Positions 37,806 through 47,482 are shown, counted from the stretch's first letter. The stretch is 64,000 nt of DNA from Candidatus Celerinatantimonas neptuna (GCA_911810475.1 OU461276.1:358501-422500); one strand, 5' to 3'. Numbers and translations are program-made. The notes: a model not told the origin generated them from the sequence alone.

Positions 37806-38091
37806 TCAATCATTTTCTACTATTAATTAGGCAGGTAAATCAATATGGGTTGGCTACTAAAGCCGCAACCTTTAGCCAAAACATCAGTTGGCAGCAATAA
37901 AGCTAGCTTTCAGTAGAGTCTGTTGATCTTTTATGATTGAATTTTGTCTCGGTAGGTGTGTTTTAAGTACATACACAATGACGTTAAACAAAAGCAGGTT
38001 GAACAAAAAGAACCTTACAGAACATCATTTGCGACGAAACGATCATGAAAAATCCACAGGCCCAAGGGACTCCGCTCGAGTAGAGGTTTTT
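37806..38091. other. Spacer before the chemoreceptor gene
   Basis: 286 bp with a small inverted repeat CTAAAG/CTTTAG near 37855-37875. A weak sigma-54-like motif TGGCAGCAATAAAGCT at 37889 keeps GG-N10-GC but lacks the TT of the -12 box. No terminator with a T-run is visible after the TPR gene. Confidence 0.4.
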
Positions 38092-39714
38092 ATGGGATCA
38101 CTGATTTCAACAATTCTAGGCCGCTTTCGATTACAAACTCAAATGTCAGGGATGAGCATTTTTATTATCATCGTTTTGTTAGGTAGCTGCACAATTGCAA
38201 CCCAGTTACTTAGTCACCAAATCATGGATGTTGAACAACGACAGTTACAACATCAGGTCGATACCATCGCATCTATTGCAGAACAATATCCAAATGATCT
38301 AAGCCAACTCAAAAAGCTAATTTATCCAGCACGATGGGGAGAAAAAAGATCCGGATATATGTTCCTCGTGAACGGAAAAGATAGCATTGTTGCAATTTAT
38401 CCCCCCAATCATCAGAAAGAAGGAACCCGGTTAAGTGACATTACACTTGAAGAAGGCGGCACTCTCAACGAAGCCATTCAAAGAGTTGGTCAATCTCACC
38501 GCCCCACCATTGTCCATTATTCTTATCAGAAACCTGGAACCCATAAAACGCTACGTAAAGCAACTTATCTATATCCACTCAAAAATAGTCCTTATGTTTT
38601 AGCAGCCGGAACCTATCTGGAACTTGCAGACTTTCTAATCGACAGCCTGGAAACAAAAATATATGCATCTATTGTGGTGTGTGCTGTTTTCATTATTGTC
38701 ATCATCATCTTATTTTCAAAACATGTCCGCCAGCGTGTTGACTATCTCAAACAGGCTATGCATCAGCTCTCCGAAGGCAACTTCAGAGATCCACTGCAAA
38801 TGCCTGGTAAAGACGAATTTGCCGCACTGACCCATTATCTTACAAAATGTCAGGAACACCTTAATGTCATCGTCAAACAACAAGCCCAAAACAGCACAAG
38901 AGTTGCCAGTACATCAGAACAGATTGATGTGAATCTCCACCACACAAATAATCTAATTACTCAAGAGCTAAATATGCTGGATCAACTAGCCAGTGCCATG
39001 GAACAAATGGTTTCCAGCGTACAAGAGGTTGCTAATAATGCAGGAGATGTATCCTCTCAAACCAGTGAAACCGATCAACGTACAGAACTCGGTCATACCC
39101 AGATTAAACAGAGTATTGAAGGCATCGAACAGCTGTGCCATGAGTTGCAAACCAGTTCTCAGTCCGTCGTTCATGTACATGATGGCGTTGTCTCAATAAA
39201 TACAGTTGTTGAAACGATTCACTCGATTTCAGAACAGACAAACCTGTTGGCTTTAAACGCAGCAATTGAAGCAGCGCGAGCCGGAGAACAAGGCCGTGGT
39301 TTTGCAGTCGTTGCTGATGAAGTAAGGCAGCTGGCATCCAGAACTAAAGCAGCCACTGTCGAAATTACAGAAATGATCAATAACCTGAAAGTCAAAGCAC
39401 AAGAAGCAGTCAAAGTTGTTGAGCACGGATTACATTCAGCTGACAAAAGTATGGAATCTGTTCGACAGGCTGGAGAGTATTTTACAGCAATAGCCGATGA
39501 TATTTCTCTGCTCAATGACAGGAACCACCAAATAGCAACAGCATCAGAAGAACAAAGCACAGTAGCAGCATCCATGAGTCAAAATATCAACTCACTCAAT
39601 CATAATCTCAAAGATACCAGCAATGAATTGACGGAAATTGCCGAAGGAAGCGTAGATTTGAATCAACAAGCCTCACGACTTGATGCACTTCTGTCCCAAT
39701 TTAAAGTCTCTTAA
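38092..39714 (+). CDS. Methyl-accepting chemotaxis protein with single Cache domain
   Basis: A 540-aa membrane chemoreceptor. Helix 1 (about 24-44) is followed by a periplasmic Cache-type ligand domain (about 50-180; YMFLVNGKDSIVAIYPP, YVLAAGTYL), helix 2 (about 195-217), HAMP (about 220-275), and the MCP signalling domain with the hairpin tip EQTNLLALNAAIEAARAGEQ. The start at 38092 has GAGG five bases upstream; a longer frame upstream lacks this and adds 53 non-homologous residues. The ligand cannot be read from sequence. It is located just past the TonB2 cluster. Confidence 0.93.
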   Translation: MGSLISTILGRFRLQTQMSGMSIFIIIVLLGSCTIATQLLSHQIMDVEQRQLQHQVDTIASIAEQYPNDLSQLKKLIYPARWGEKRSGYMFLVNGKDSIVAIYPPNHQKEGTRLSDITLEEGGTLNEAIQRVGQSHRPTIVHYSYQKPGTHKTLRKATYLYPLKNSPYVLAAGTYLELADFLIDSLETKIYASIVVCAVFIIVIIILFSKHVRQRVDYLKQAMHQLSEGNFRDPLQMPGKDEFAALTHYLTKCQEHLNVIVKQQAQNSTRVASTSEQIDVNLHHTNNLITQELNMLDQLASAMEQMVSSVQEVANNAGDVSSQTSETDQRTELGHTQIKQSIEGIEQLCHELQTSSQSVVHVHDGVVSINTVVETIHSISEQTNLLALNAAIEAARAGEQGRGFAVVADEVRQLASRTKAATVEITEMINNLKVKAQEAVKVVEHGLHSADKSMESVRQAGEYFTAIADDISLLNDRNHQIATASEEQSTVAASMSQNINSLNHNLKDTSNELTEIAEGSVDLNQQASRLDALLSQFKVS

Positions 39715-40321
39715 GGAATGTTTTTGATAATTGGATTTTACTCAAACTAAGTAACTTCAACTCAGAGAAGTCACAGTGAATAACAATTGATTCATGATGG
39801 GTCAGTCTTGTTTTCTGATGTGGGATTGAAGGTCGAGTTCAAGGCAAATCTGAACCACCATAGCCATTCTATGGCAAGCGGATTTAACGCTGGAATCGAC
39901 TTTAATCCCTATCAGAAAAGGCTTTCATATCCCGAGTTGAGGTTAAATACAATTTAGAGTCTCCTCATAAGTCACTAACTCATTGATAACGAACAGAATA
40001 TTGGTGGATTGATTTATCAGTGATCTAGCGATTCTTTTTATGATCCATTGCAGTTTCCCCCTTTGATTTAAGCGCCTGAATACATTTTAACCATTCGAAT
40101 AAAAAACTTTATTTTCAGATTATTACAGGAATAGCCAGACCTGTTCAAACCAGCCCCCCGTTAAGCTTAAAAAGAGTAAAGATGGAATAGAATTGCCGAT
40201 TTATTCATCACTCATAGGATTGCGTATTACGCTCGCCCCAGCTTTGTATTACACTGCCATCAAAGCCTTATTCGTTATTCGTTATTCGTTTGGCACGGTG
40301 TTAACCAAAGGACAAGCTAGT
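39715..40321. other. 607-bp spacer between chemoreceptor and pncB
   Basis: Holds the repeat copy A (39812-39925) and three tandem TTATTCG units (40268-40288) in the likely pncB leader. Otherwise it has no coding frame. The pncB promoter is not obvious. Confidence 0.5.
39812..39925. repeat. Intergenic palindromic repeat, copy A
   Basis: About 114 bp forming one large imperfect palindrome: the left arm TTTCTGATGTGGGATTGAAG and the right arm, read in reverse complement, TTTCTGATAGGGATTAAAG, meeting near CCATAGCCATTCTATGG. It aligns with copy B at 29715-29831. Size and shape recall ERIC- or MITE-like elements. Confidence 0.65.
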
Positions 40322-41533
40322 ATGTCATCACCTACACAGTTACTTCGCGATAAACTCAATTTTTCAGCACTTGATAATGATTTTTACAAAATGAATATGT
40401 GGCAGTGCTTTATGCATCAATATCCATATATTGAAGATGCTGAATATAAGCTAGTCGTACGAAATGATATAGACTTACGTCCTTACCGCGATGAAATAGA
40501 ACAAGAACTTGAAAACCTCAACGGATTAGGCTTCACCGAAGATGAAATACAATGGTTAGAGCAAATTCCCTGGTATACAAAAGATTTTATTGAATGGTTA
40601 CGAATGTGGTCATATCAAACCCGTTTTCTGGATATCGGAGAAGAAAACAATCAACTATCCATCCGGGCCCGGGGGCCACTGATGCATATCAACAATTTTG
40701 AAATGCCAGTACTCTCAACCATTTGTGAAGTCTATAATCGTCACCAGAATTATGACAAGACTTTTTCTGACATCGAAGAACGTGTCTATGAAAAAGTCGA
40801 CTGGCTAAAAAACCAATTAGAAAAACACCAACTGAAAAACCTCACTTTTGCAGATTTTGGAACCCGTCGTCGATTTAGCTCCGCCGCCCAATACCGAATG
40901 GTTGAAATGCTTAACGAGTTACTTCCTGGAATATTTGCCGGCACGTCAAATATGTACCTTGCCAAGGAGCTCAATTTAACACCTATCGGCACCATGGCTC
41001 ATGAAATATTCATGTTATCTCAACAAGTTGGCGTTCAACTCGCAAATTCACAAAAGCATACTTTAGAGTGTTGGGTTAAAGAATTCAGAGGAAGACTTGG
41101 CTGCGCTTTAACCGATGTAATAGGAATGGATGCATTCATTAAAGATTTCGATTTCTATTTTGCAAAACTATTTGATGGATTACGTCATGATTCAGGCGAT
41201 CCATTTATTTTTGGCAATAAAGCCATTCAAATGTATAAGAATCTGGGATTAGACCCACAATCGAAAACGCTCGTCTTCAGTGACGGACTAAACTTCCAGC
41301 AAATGGTCGATATCTACCGTTATTTTCAGGGAAAAATTAAAGTATCGTTTGGGATAGGTACTTACCTATCCTGCGATATCAAAGGCGTAAAACCATTAAA
41401 CATTGTCATGAAACTCGTTCATGTTAATGGTCGGCCTGTCGCAAAAATTTCAGATGCTCCTGGTAAAAGTCTCTGCGAAGATGAACAATTTATCGATTAT
41501 CTGAAAAAAGTCTACAATGTTACATGGGCCTAA
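40322..41533 (+). CDS. pncB: Nicotinate phosphoribosyltransferase
   Basis: A 403-aa enzyme making nicotinate mononucleotide from nicotinate and PRPP, with ATP hydrolysis, in NAD salvage. ALDNDFYKMNMWQ at the N-terminus, FADFGTRRRFS, GTSNMYLAKE and GLRHDSGDPF are characteristic. The start at 40322 (MSSPTQLLRDKLNFSALD) has AAGGA nine bases upstream. It forms an operon with nadE, which begins 12 bp later. Confidence 0.95.
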   Translation: MSSPTQLLRDKLNFSALDNDFYKMNMWQCFMHQYPYIEDAEYKLVVRNDIDLRPYRDEIEQELENLNGLGFTEDEIQWLEQIPWYTKDFIEWLRMWSYQTRFLDIGEENNQLSIRARGPLMHINNFEMPVLSTICEVYNRHQNYDKTFSDIEERVYEKVDWLKNQLEKHQLKNLTFADFGTRRRFSSAAQYRMVEMLNELLPGIFAGTSNMYLAKELNLTPIGTMAHEIFMLSQQVGVQLANSQKHTLECWVKEFRGRLGCALTDVIGMDAFIKDFDFYFAKLFDGLRHDSGDPFIFGNKAIQMYKNLGLDPQSKTLVFSDGLNFQQMVDIYRYFQGKIKVSFGIGTYLSCDIKGVKPLNIVMKLVHVNGRPVAKISDAPGKSLCEDEQFIDYLKKVYNVTWA

Positions 41534-41545
41534 AAGGACAATATT

Positions 41546-43651
41546 ATGGCTGATTATCTAAACATTGCGACCGCTTCACTACGTCAACTCCCGTTCGATT
41601 TTACGGGTAATACCGAACGAGTATTACAAGCAATCGAGCAAGGATTTCAATGTGGGGCAAATATACTGTTAATGCCAGAATTAGCACTCACTGGATATGG
41701 ATGTGAAGATAATTTCACTTTCCAGGAATTTCATGAAGCCAGTGCCAAAGCCCTCCAGCAAGTTCTGGAAGCGACAGCCGATCTTGCGACCCAATCAACC
41801 CACCCCATGCTTATCGCTTTGGGGATGCCACTGCTCTACCCCGGTGGTCAGGTTTACAATGCAACAGCCGTGTTCAGTGCTAAGGGGCTTCATGGTTTTG
41901 CATGTAAACAGTTCCTTGCTCGAAATGGATTACATTACGAACCCCGCTGGTTTGAAGCATGGCCCCGTCAGAAGGTTGTCAATCATCCAGAGTATCAGGT
42001 GCCAATCGGTGATATTGTCGTTGATTGTCAGGGCATTCGTGTTGGATTTGAAACATGTGAGGATTCCTGGATTAGCAATCGCCCGGGACGGGATCTCTAT
42101 CAGCGCAATGTTGACATCATCTTAAATCCAAGCGCCTCACATTTTGCAGTTGGAAAATTTGATATCCGAGAACGATTCATCACTGAAGGCTCCCGTTCAT
42201 TTGGGGTTGCCTATGCATATGCCAACCTGAATGGAACAGAAAACGGAACCAGTATTTTTGATGCGGGTTGTATGATCGCTTCTGAAGGAAAAATAATATC
42301 CTATGGCGAGCGCCTCAACTGCAAGTCAATTTTACTCAATCAGGCTACGGTCAATATCAGCGCTAATCGCGTCACACGAATTGTCAGTAGCGAATCAATC
42401 GATAATCAATTCCATCAGTCTGATATTAGTCTTCCTTTAAAACTGACGACACAATTACCCAATGTGGGAAACATCCCTGGAGCTCTAGTCTCTAATATAC
42501 AGCAGAACAATTTTTGGAATCAGCTGACAGGTGATGAACGCATTCATAGTGAAATCTGTTATGCACTTGCCAGTGGCTTGTGGGACTGGATGCGCCGGAC
42601 TCATACAGAAGGTTTCGTTGTCAGCATGTCTGGTGGTGCAGATTCTGGACTGGCTGCAACTCTTGTTTATTTGTCTCACTATCTCGCCCTTCATCAATTA
42701 GGCGCAGATCAGTACCGTCAATGCCTACCCCCAGGCTGGCTCAGCCATATCCCTCAATATGACCAAGACGAAAAGAACCTCAGTCAGTGGCTTCATCAAT
42801 ATGTTATGCCTAAGGTTTTACTATGTCTTTATCAGGGAACGGATAACAGCTCTGAAATTACCTTCAATGCAGCGAAAACCGTAGCAGAAGATATTGGCGC
42901 GACCTTCCACCACTGGAATATTCAATCAATTGTCGACGAATATATTCATCTGGTGGATCAACTATACCCTTCAAAACCTTTGAACTGGGATGATGATGAT
43001 ATTGCCTTACAAAACATTCAGGCCCGAGGTCGGAGTCCGGGTGTCTGGATGTTAGCAAACCGGGAAAATAAACTTCTCATTGCAACATCTAACTTATCCG
43101 AGTCGGCATTGGGTTACGCAACCATGGATGGAGACACATCCGGCGTATTATCCGTCGTTTCAGGCCTGACAAAAACCAGAATACGAAAAATCAATGACTG
43201 GCTGGAAAAACAAGGCCTTCCAATCAATCATAACCATTGTCCCCACAGGTTAAGGGTTACATCCCTAAAACAGATTAATGTCCAACAACCAACAGCTGAA
43301 TTAAGACCTGTTGAACAAACGGACGAAGAAGACTTAATGCCGTATATCATATGCGATAGCATCATGGAAAGTTATTTAATTCGCCAGATGTGGCCAAAAA
43401 GTATTCTGATTGATTTACTCATACAAGGGTATGGTGAAACATATAGCTTAAAACAACTTGGACATTTCATAGAACGATGGTTTAAATTGTTTTGTCGAAA
43501 TCCATGGAAACGCTACGGAACTCGTGCAGGATTCCATGTTGAACAGATCTCTTTAGATCCTAAAACATTCCATCGCTTCCCATTATTGAATGCAGGTTTT
43601 TCTGAACCGCTTCAACAAATGTGGGATTACATTCAGAACCAACAACACTAA
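41546..43651 (+). CDS. nadE: Glutamine-dependent NAD+ synthetase
   Basis: A 701-aa two-domain enzyme. The N-terminal nitrilase-type glutaminase (about 1-290) shows the catalytic glutamate in LLMPELALTGYGCED and the nucleophile cysteine in VGFETCEDSWI. The C-terminal synthetase (about 330-690) has the ATP-binding SGGADSGLAATLVY. It amidates nicotinate adenine dinucleotide to NAD. Many gammaproteobacteria have only the short, ammonia-dependent form of about 275 aa; this is the long form, as in Mycobacterium. It is co-transcribed with pncB. Confidence 0.95.
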   Translation: MADYLNIATASLRQLPFDFTGNTERVLQAIEQGFQCGANILLMPELALTGYGCEDNFTFQEFHEASAKALQQVLEATADLATQSTHPMLIALGMPLLYPGGQVYNATAVFSAKGLHGFACKQFLARNGLHYEPRWFEAWPRQKVVNHPEYQVPIGDIVVDCQGIRVGFETCEDSWISNRPGRDLYQRNVDIILNPSASHFAVGKFDIRERFITEGSRSFGVAYAYANLNGTENGTSIFDAGCMIASEGKIISYGERLNCKSILLNQATVNISANRVTRIVSSESIDNQFHQSDISLPLKLTTQLPNVGNIPGALVSNIQQNNFWNQLTGDERIHSEICYALASGLWDWMRRTHTEGFVVSMSGGADSGLAATLVYLSHYLALHQLGADQYRQCLPPGWLSHIPQYDQDEKNLSQWLHQYVMPKVLLCLYQGTDNSSEITFNAAKTVAEDIGATFHHWNIQSIVDEYIHLVDQLYPSKPLNWDDDDIALQNIQARGRSPGVWMLANRENKLLIATSNLSESALGYATMDGDTSGVLSVVSGLTKTRIRKINDWLEKQGLPINHNHCPHRLRVTSLKQINVQQPTAELRPVEQTDEEDLMPYIICDSIMESYLIRQMWPKSILIDLLIQGYGETYSLKQLGHFIERWFKLFCRNPWKRYGTRAGFHVEQISLDPKTFHRFPLLNAGFSEPLQQMWDYIQNQQH

Positions 43652-43740
43652 TATTCATAGAAGGCACATTGATTCTATGGGCCTTCATAACTTACCCCAC
43701 TTGTATCTCTTAGGCTATTTCATATTCAATTGAAGGGTCA

Positions 43741-44335
43741 TATGCCGCTCAAAATAACCACCAACAACGCCAGCAAAAAATCAAAGAAGCCGTTGATCAA
43801 AAGATTGCAAATACACAAACAGAGCGAGGCATTGTCTTAACCGGTGATGGGAAAGGTAAATCCACTTCTGGCTTTGGCATGGTAACAAGAGCTGTAGGGC
43901 ATAGCCAAATGCAGCCATCATCTAGTTTATAAAAGAAAACTGGGAATGTGGAGAACGGACGACATGGCGTTAAATTTTCTGTCATGGTAACCGGTTTCAC
44001 ATGGGAGACGCAGAACAAAGCAAGTGATCGAGTCGCAGCACAAAAAGTCTGGAGTGATGGGAAAAAAATGTTATCGGACCCTAACCTACATGTTGTGTTG
44101 CTCGACGAGCCCACATATATGATTAATTATGATTATATCGATCTCGAAGAAGTCCTCACTACTATCAATAATCGTCCTCAAGAAATATCTGTCATCATTA
44201 CAGGCCGAGGAGCCCACCAAAAACTCAAAGAAATAGCCAATACAGTCAGTGAAGTACACCCCCTAAGCATGCCTTTGAGGCTGGTATCAAGTCCAGAAAA
44301 GGTATTGTTAAATTTAAAACTTAAAGCCCTTCATA
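43741..44335 (+). pseudogene. btuR: Decayed cob(I)alamin adenosyltransferase gene (btuR/cobO)
   Basis: The remains of the corrinoid adenosyltransferase that makes adenosylcobalamin. The N-terminal part reads QQRQQKIKEAVDQKIANTQTERGI with the P-loop GDGKGKST. Then the frame shifts near 43907; the next frame carries FIKENWECGER after a TAG standing where glutamine is expected. A second shift leads to VMVTGFTWETQN, VVLLDEPTYMINYDYIDLEEVL and VIITGRGAHQKLKEIANTVSEVHP, and a third to KHAFEAGIKSRKGI. No start codon is seen in the first frame. It cannot make a full protein. Confidence 0.9.
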
Positions 44336-44620
44336 TAGTTTATATAATTTAAACAATTAATTTCAAATTAATACCATAATTGTCTATATATACCAGCGAC
44401 TTTAGACATTTCTAATTACAGAGAATCGACCATTATCACAAGTTAGAAAACTATTAATCATTAAAAAATAAAAGAAAAACAATACAATTAAAAATATAAA
44501 ATCATAAACAGATAAAACAAAAAACAAGACAACCATTTAAAAGTAAACGATTTTTTTAAAATTAAAAATATTAAAAGAGTAATAATATATGCAGTATATA
44601 TCTATTACACTTTTAATAAC

Positions 44621-44653
44621 CAATAATGTAAATTTATGAAATTTACATTATTG
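44621..44653. promoter_or_regulatory. 33-bp perfect palindrome, probable operator
   Basis: Arms of 15 bp, CAATAATGTAAATTT and its exact reverse complement, around ATG. Its last three bases are the first three of the -35 hexamer TTGACA, so a bound protein would block or guide polymerase. It is not a clear match to the KdgR or ExuR/UxuR sites I know. Confidence 0.65.
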
Positions 44654-44680
44654 ACATTTGAATTATTTAAAGAGTAATCT
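44651..44680 (+). promoter_or_regulatory. Probable sigma-70 promoter of the pectate lyase gene
   Basis: TTGACA (44651-44656), an 18-base spacer, then TAATCT (44675-44680). The -35 is a perfect consensus, while the -10 is weak, suggesting activator dependence. The start codon is about 60 bp from the predicted start. Confidence 0.55.
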
Positions 44681-44746
44681 ATTTTGGTACTGTGTTTTGT
44701 TTTTTAAGCATTTGTGTTTCTTTTTTTGATATATGGAGAGATCGTT

Positions 44747-45913
44747 ATGGCTCTTAAAGGATGTGGCTATAAAGTCCCATTAATTTGTGCTTTTGGTTTG
44801 TTAGGATTGAGTTCATTGACCCCAGCATCAGCCTCTAGCTTGGTTTCGAAAGTTGCCTTGAAAAAAGCAACTGTAGGTTATGCAACTCAAAACGGTGGAA
44901 CAACCGGAGGGAAAAAAGCAGCAAGTAAATATATTTATTTAGTTTCAACCATATCAGGCCTTAAAAAAGCGTTAACAACCTCCACAAGTAAGCCTCGCAT
45001 CATTCAAATTAAAGGGACTATTGATGTAAGTGGTGGTACGGATTATACAAGTAAATCAGACCAGAAAAAACGTTCACAACTTAAAGTTCCATCAAATACA
45101 ACTATCATCGGCGTTAACAGCTCTGCAGGCCTGACAAATGGTTCTCTGGTCATTTATAACGTCAAAAACGTAATTGTCCGTAACCTGACTATTGAGTCAC
45201 CTGTTGATGTCGCTCCTGAGTATGAATCTGGTGATGGTTGGAATGCAGAGTGGGATGGATTGGATATTAAAAAATCCAAAAATGTCTGGATTGACCATAT
45301 GACCTTCACTGATGGCTCATTCACTGATGACCAATATACTACCAAAAATGGTGAAACTTATGTTCAGCATGATGGTGAATTAGATATTACCCATGGTAGT
45401 GACTACATCACAATTTCTAACTCAATCTTTAAAAATCATGACAAAACCATGCTGATTGGGCATAGTAAAAGCAATTCGTCAGAAGATAAAGGCCACTTCC
45501 GTGTTACCTTGGTAAACAACATTTTCAATACCATTGAACAAAGGACACCTCGGGTTCGATTTGGTAAAATCCATGCCTATAACAACTATTTCAAAGGGAA
45601 TAAAAAAGCATCAACTTATGCTTATAAATATTCATTTGGTTTAGGTTATAAAGGTTCTATCCTTTCTGAAAAAAATGTATTTAAAATTAGCAACCTATCA
45701 AAACAGTGTAAAGTGGTTAAAGTTTTCAAATCTAATAGTTCTTTGGAAGATAATGGTTCTAAATTTAACGGAAGTTCTTTAAGTTTATCTAGCTGTAGTA
45801 TTCCAAGTTCAAGCTTGTCTTGGAGTGTACCGTATAGCTATACAACCCGTTCAACTAGCAGCCTTGTCACCTATTTAAATAAACATAGCGGTGCTGGTAA
45901 TTTGTCACTCTGA
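44747..45913 (+). CDS. Secreted pectate lyase, polysaccharide lyase family 1
   Basis: A 388-aa extracellular enzyme that cleaves polygalacturonate by beta-elimination. A signal peptide (VPLICAFGLLGLSSLTPASAS) precedes a right-handed beta-helix. Family-1 landmarks are in order: NVWIDHMTF, HDGELDITHGSDYITISNS, NHDKTMLIGH, and RTPRVRFGKIHAYNNYF with the catalytic arginine. Calcium ligands (WDGLDI) are present. The ATG at 44747 has GGAGAG about eight bases upstream. The protein is lysine- and serine-rich compared with its neighbours, and the gene sits among pseudogenes, suggesting acquired or niche-specific DNA. Confidence 0.92.
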   Translation: MALKGCGYKVPLICAFGLLGLSSLTPASASSLVSKVALKKATVGYATQNGGTTGGKKAASKYIYLVSTISGLKKALTTSTSKPRIIQIKGTIDVSGGTDYTSKSDQKKRSQLKVPSNTTIIGVNSSAGLTNGSLVIYNVKNVIVRNLTIESPVDVAPEYESGDGWNAEWDGLDIKKSKNVWIDHMTFTDGSFTDDQYTTKNGETYVQHDGELDITHGSDYITISNSIFKNHDKTMLIGHSKSNSSEDKGHFRVTLVNNIFNTIEQRTPRVRFGKIHAYNNYFKGNKKASTYAYKYSFGLGYKGSILSEKNVFKISNLSKQCKVVKVFKSNSSLEDNGSKFNGSSLSLSSCSIPSSSLSWSVPYSYTTRSTSSLVTYLNKHSGAGNLSL

Positions 45914-45928
45914 TTAAATGAAACATTA

Positions 45929-45962
45929 ATAAAAGGTAGCCATTCAGACTACCTTTTATTAA
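45929..45962 (+). terminator. Intrinsic terminator of the pectate lyase gene
   Basis: Stem AAAAGGTAG/CTACCTTTT with a 9-base loop and TTTTATT tail, 16 bp after the stop. Being A/T-flanked it could work in both directions. Confidence 0.8.
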
Positions 45963-46340
45963 ATCCGAAAAATTATTTTTGATATTTACAACACAAAGGA
46001 TTGTCTTATATATTATATGTCTTTATGGTTCATTTAAGCGCCCATCTTCTACAATTCAAATAATAATCAAGTTACAGTTTTCATCTATAAATATAATATT
46101 TTTTAATCCATTAATTTCTTTCTAAGTTATAACTCCTATTTTTTGCTTAAAAAACGACATTACCCCTATTTGTATTTTTTGACACAAAAACAACACCCAA
46201 ATGTCATTTTTTGATAATCAATATTACATAAAGAGTGTAAATAATCTAAATACACTAATAGTGTAATAACAAATAAACTTATATTCCTACTTATTTTTTA
46301 TTGAAAAATTCAATAAAAACAATTGGTAATGGGGCCATTA
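45963..46340. other. AT-rich promoter region of the porin gene
   Basis: About 380 bp without coding frame. The 15-bp palindrome TACACTAATAGTGTA at 46251-46265 may be an operator for the porin gene 75 bp downstream. It is unrelated to the 33-bp palindrome before the pectate lyase. Confidence 0.4.
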
Positions 46341-47320
46341 ATGAAACGGAATGCATTTGGGAAATTGCTTGCTACATCTATTATTTTTTCTAATATCATG
46401 TATGCACATGCAGAAAACGCGATAAACCTGGGAAGCCATAAACTTTCAGTCAAAGGCGATGTTAAATTTAACACCAACGTTAACAATAACAAGACAGATA
46501 ATAGCCAACAAATTAATCAAGATGGACGTATCAAATTAAACCTAAAATCAAGTCAAACATTAATGGACAAAATTTCATCCACGTCGTCGCCCAGCCATTA
46601 TTCAAAACAAGTGGTTCTGTTGGCCTGGATAACGCGTTTATTTCATTTAGTAAAAAATCAGACTGGCAGCTGAAGGTCGGTCGGTTCAAATCCTATAATC
46701 TGTCACCATCAGGTCAGGATACCTATGTCGAAAACGCTGATGATTTTAGTGTCTATCGTGCGGATACAGCCAGAGGCCGTGGTGATAACGGACAATTAAA
46801 ATTCTCAAAACGATTCAATCAAATCTATTTTGAAGTCTCATCTTTGATGAAACAACCTACCGATGGAAGCAATAAAAATGCTGTTTTCATCCGCCCAGTC
46901 GTTGAATATAAACTTACTGATTCATTCAAAATAGCCGGTGGAATGGAAGCGAACCTCACGAAAAGTGGTCAGGATACGGGTAATGACTTTATAGGCTATG
47001 GAGCTACAGCTAAGTATTCAGCTAATAATCTAAAATTAAACCTGAGCTATGCTCATCGCCACTTTAATTCAAAAGATGAAAAAGATAGCTCAATTGTTGC
47101 GACAATCCTCTACCGTGGATTTGGACTAGCCCATATCTATGCTCAAAATGATCTCCAGAATACGACAGCTAAAGTGAATACAACCTACGCATCATATAAA
47201 TTCTCTCATGTGATGGACGTCAAAGATCTCGCTTTATATATGGGCACTTTTTATTCAAAAGCCAGTAACAATAGTAACAGCAATATCGGTTCTCGCGTAC
47301 GTATCAAATACTACTTCTAA
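46341..47320 (+). pseudogene. Frameshifted outer-membrane (probably carbohydrate) porin
   Basis: A beta-barrel porin of about 326 aa if corrected. The signal peptide (LATSIIFSNIMYAHAE) and first strands (LGSHKLSVKGDVKFNTNV) are in one frame. After a single-base loss near 46558 the sequence continues in another frame with GQNFIHVVAQPLFKTSG, WQLKVGRFKSYNLSPSGQDT and YRADTARGRGDNGQLKF. It ends in RVRIKYYF, a typical C-terminal aromatic barrel end. It resembles carbohydrate porins of the RafY type more than the smaller KdgM. Its place beside a pectate lyase suggests uptake of pectin oligomers. Only one lesion is visible, so a sequencing error or slippage site is possible. Confidence 0.75.
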
Positions 47321-47354
47321 TCGATAAATATCCTTTGCCTTTCATGTACTTTTT

Positions 47355-47382
47355 GCCCACGCTCTGTTCGTGGGCTTTTTTA
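47355..47382 (+). terminator. Intrinsic terminator after the porin gene
   Basis: Stem GCCCACG/CGTGGGC, 7-base loop, then T7, 35 bp after the stop. Confidence 0.9.
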
Positions 47383-47482
47383 TAATAAATTACTAATCTA
47401 TTATCCGTATCTCTCACAAATAGAATATCGACCTGATAGTTGGTATAATTCATCTACCCTGTCGTTTTTAGAAATAAAAAAA

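Larger units (their letters stand above)
44340..44746. other. Regulatory region of the pectate lyase gene
   Basis: About 400 bp, extremely AT-rich. It contains a 33-bp inverted repeat (44621-44653) and a -35/-10 pair immediately after it. Nothing else is recognisable. Confidence 0.6.

Noticed and set aside
37889..37904. Sigma-54-like motif before the chemoreceptor (TGGCAGCAATAAAGCT)
   Set aside because: Spacing is right, but the -12 box has AAGC instead of TTGC, so it is too weak to list as a promoter.
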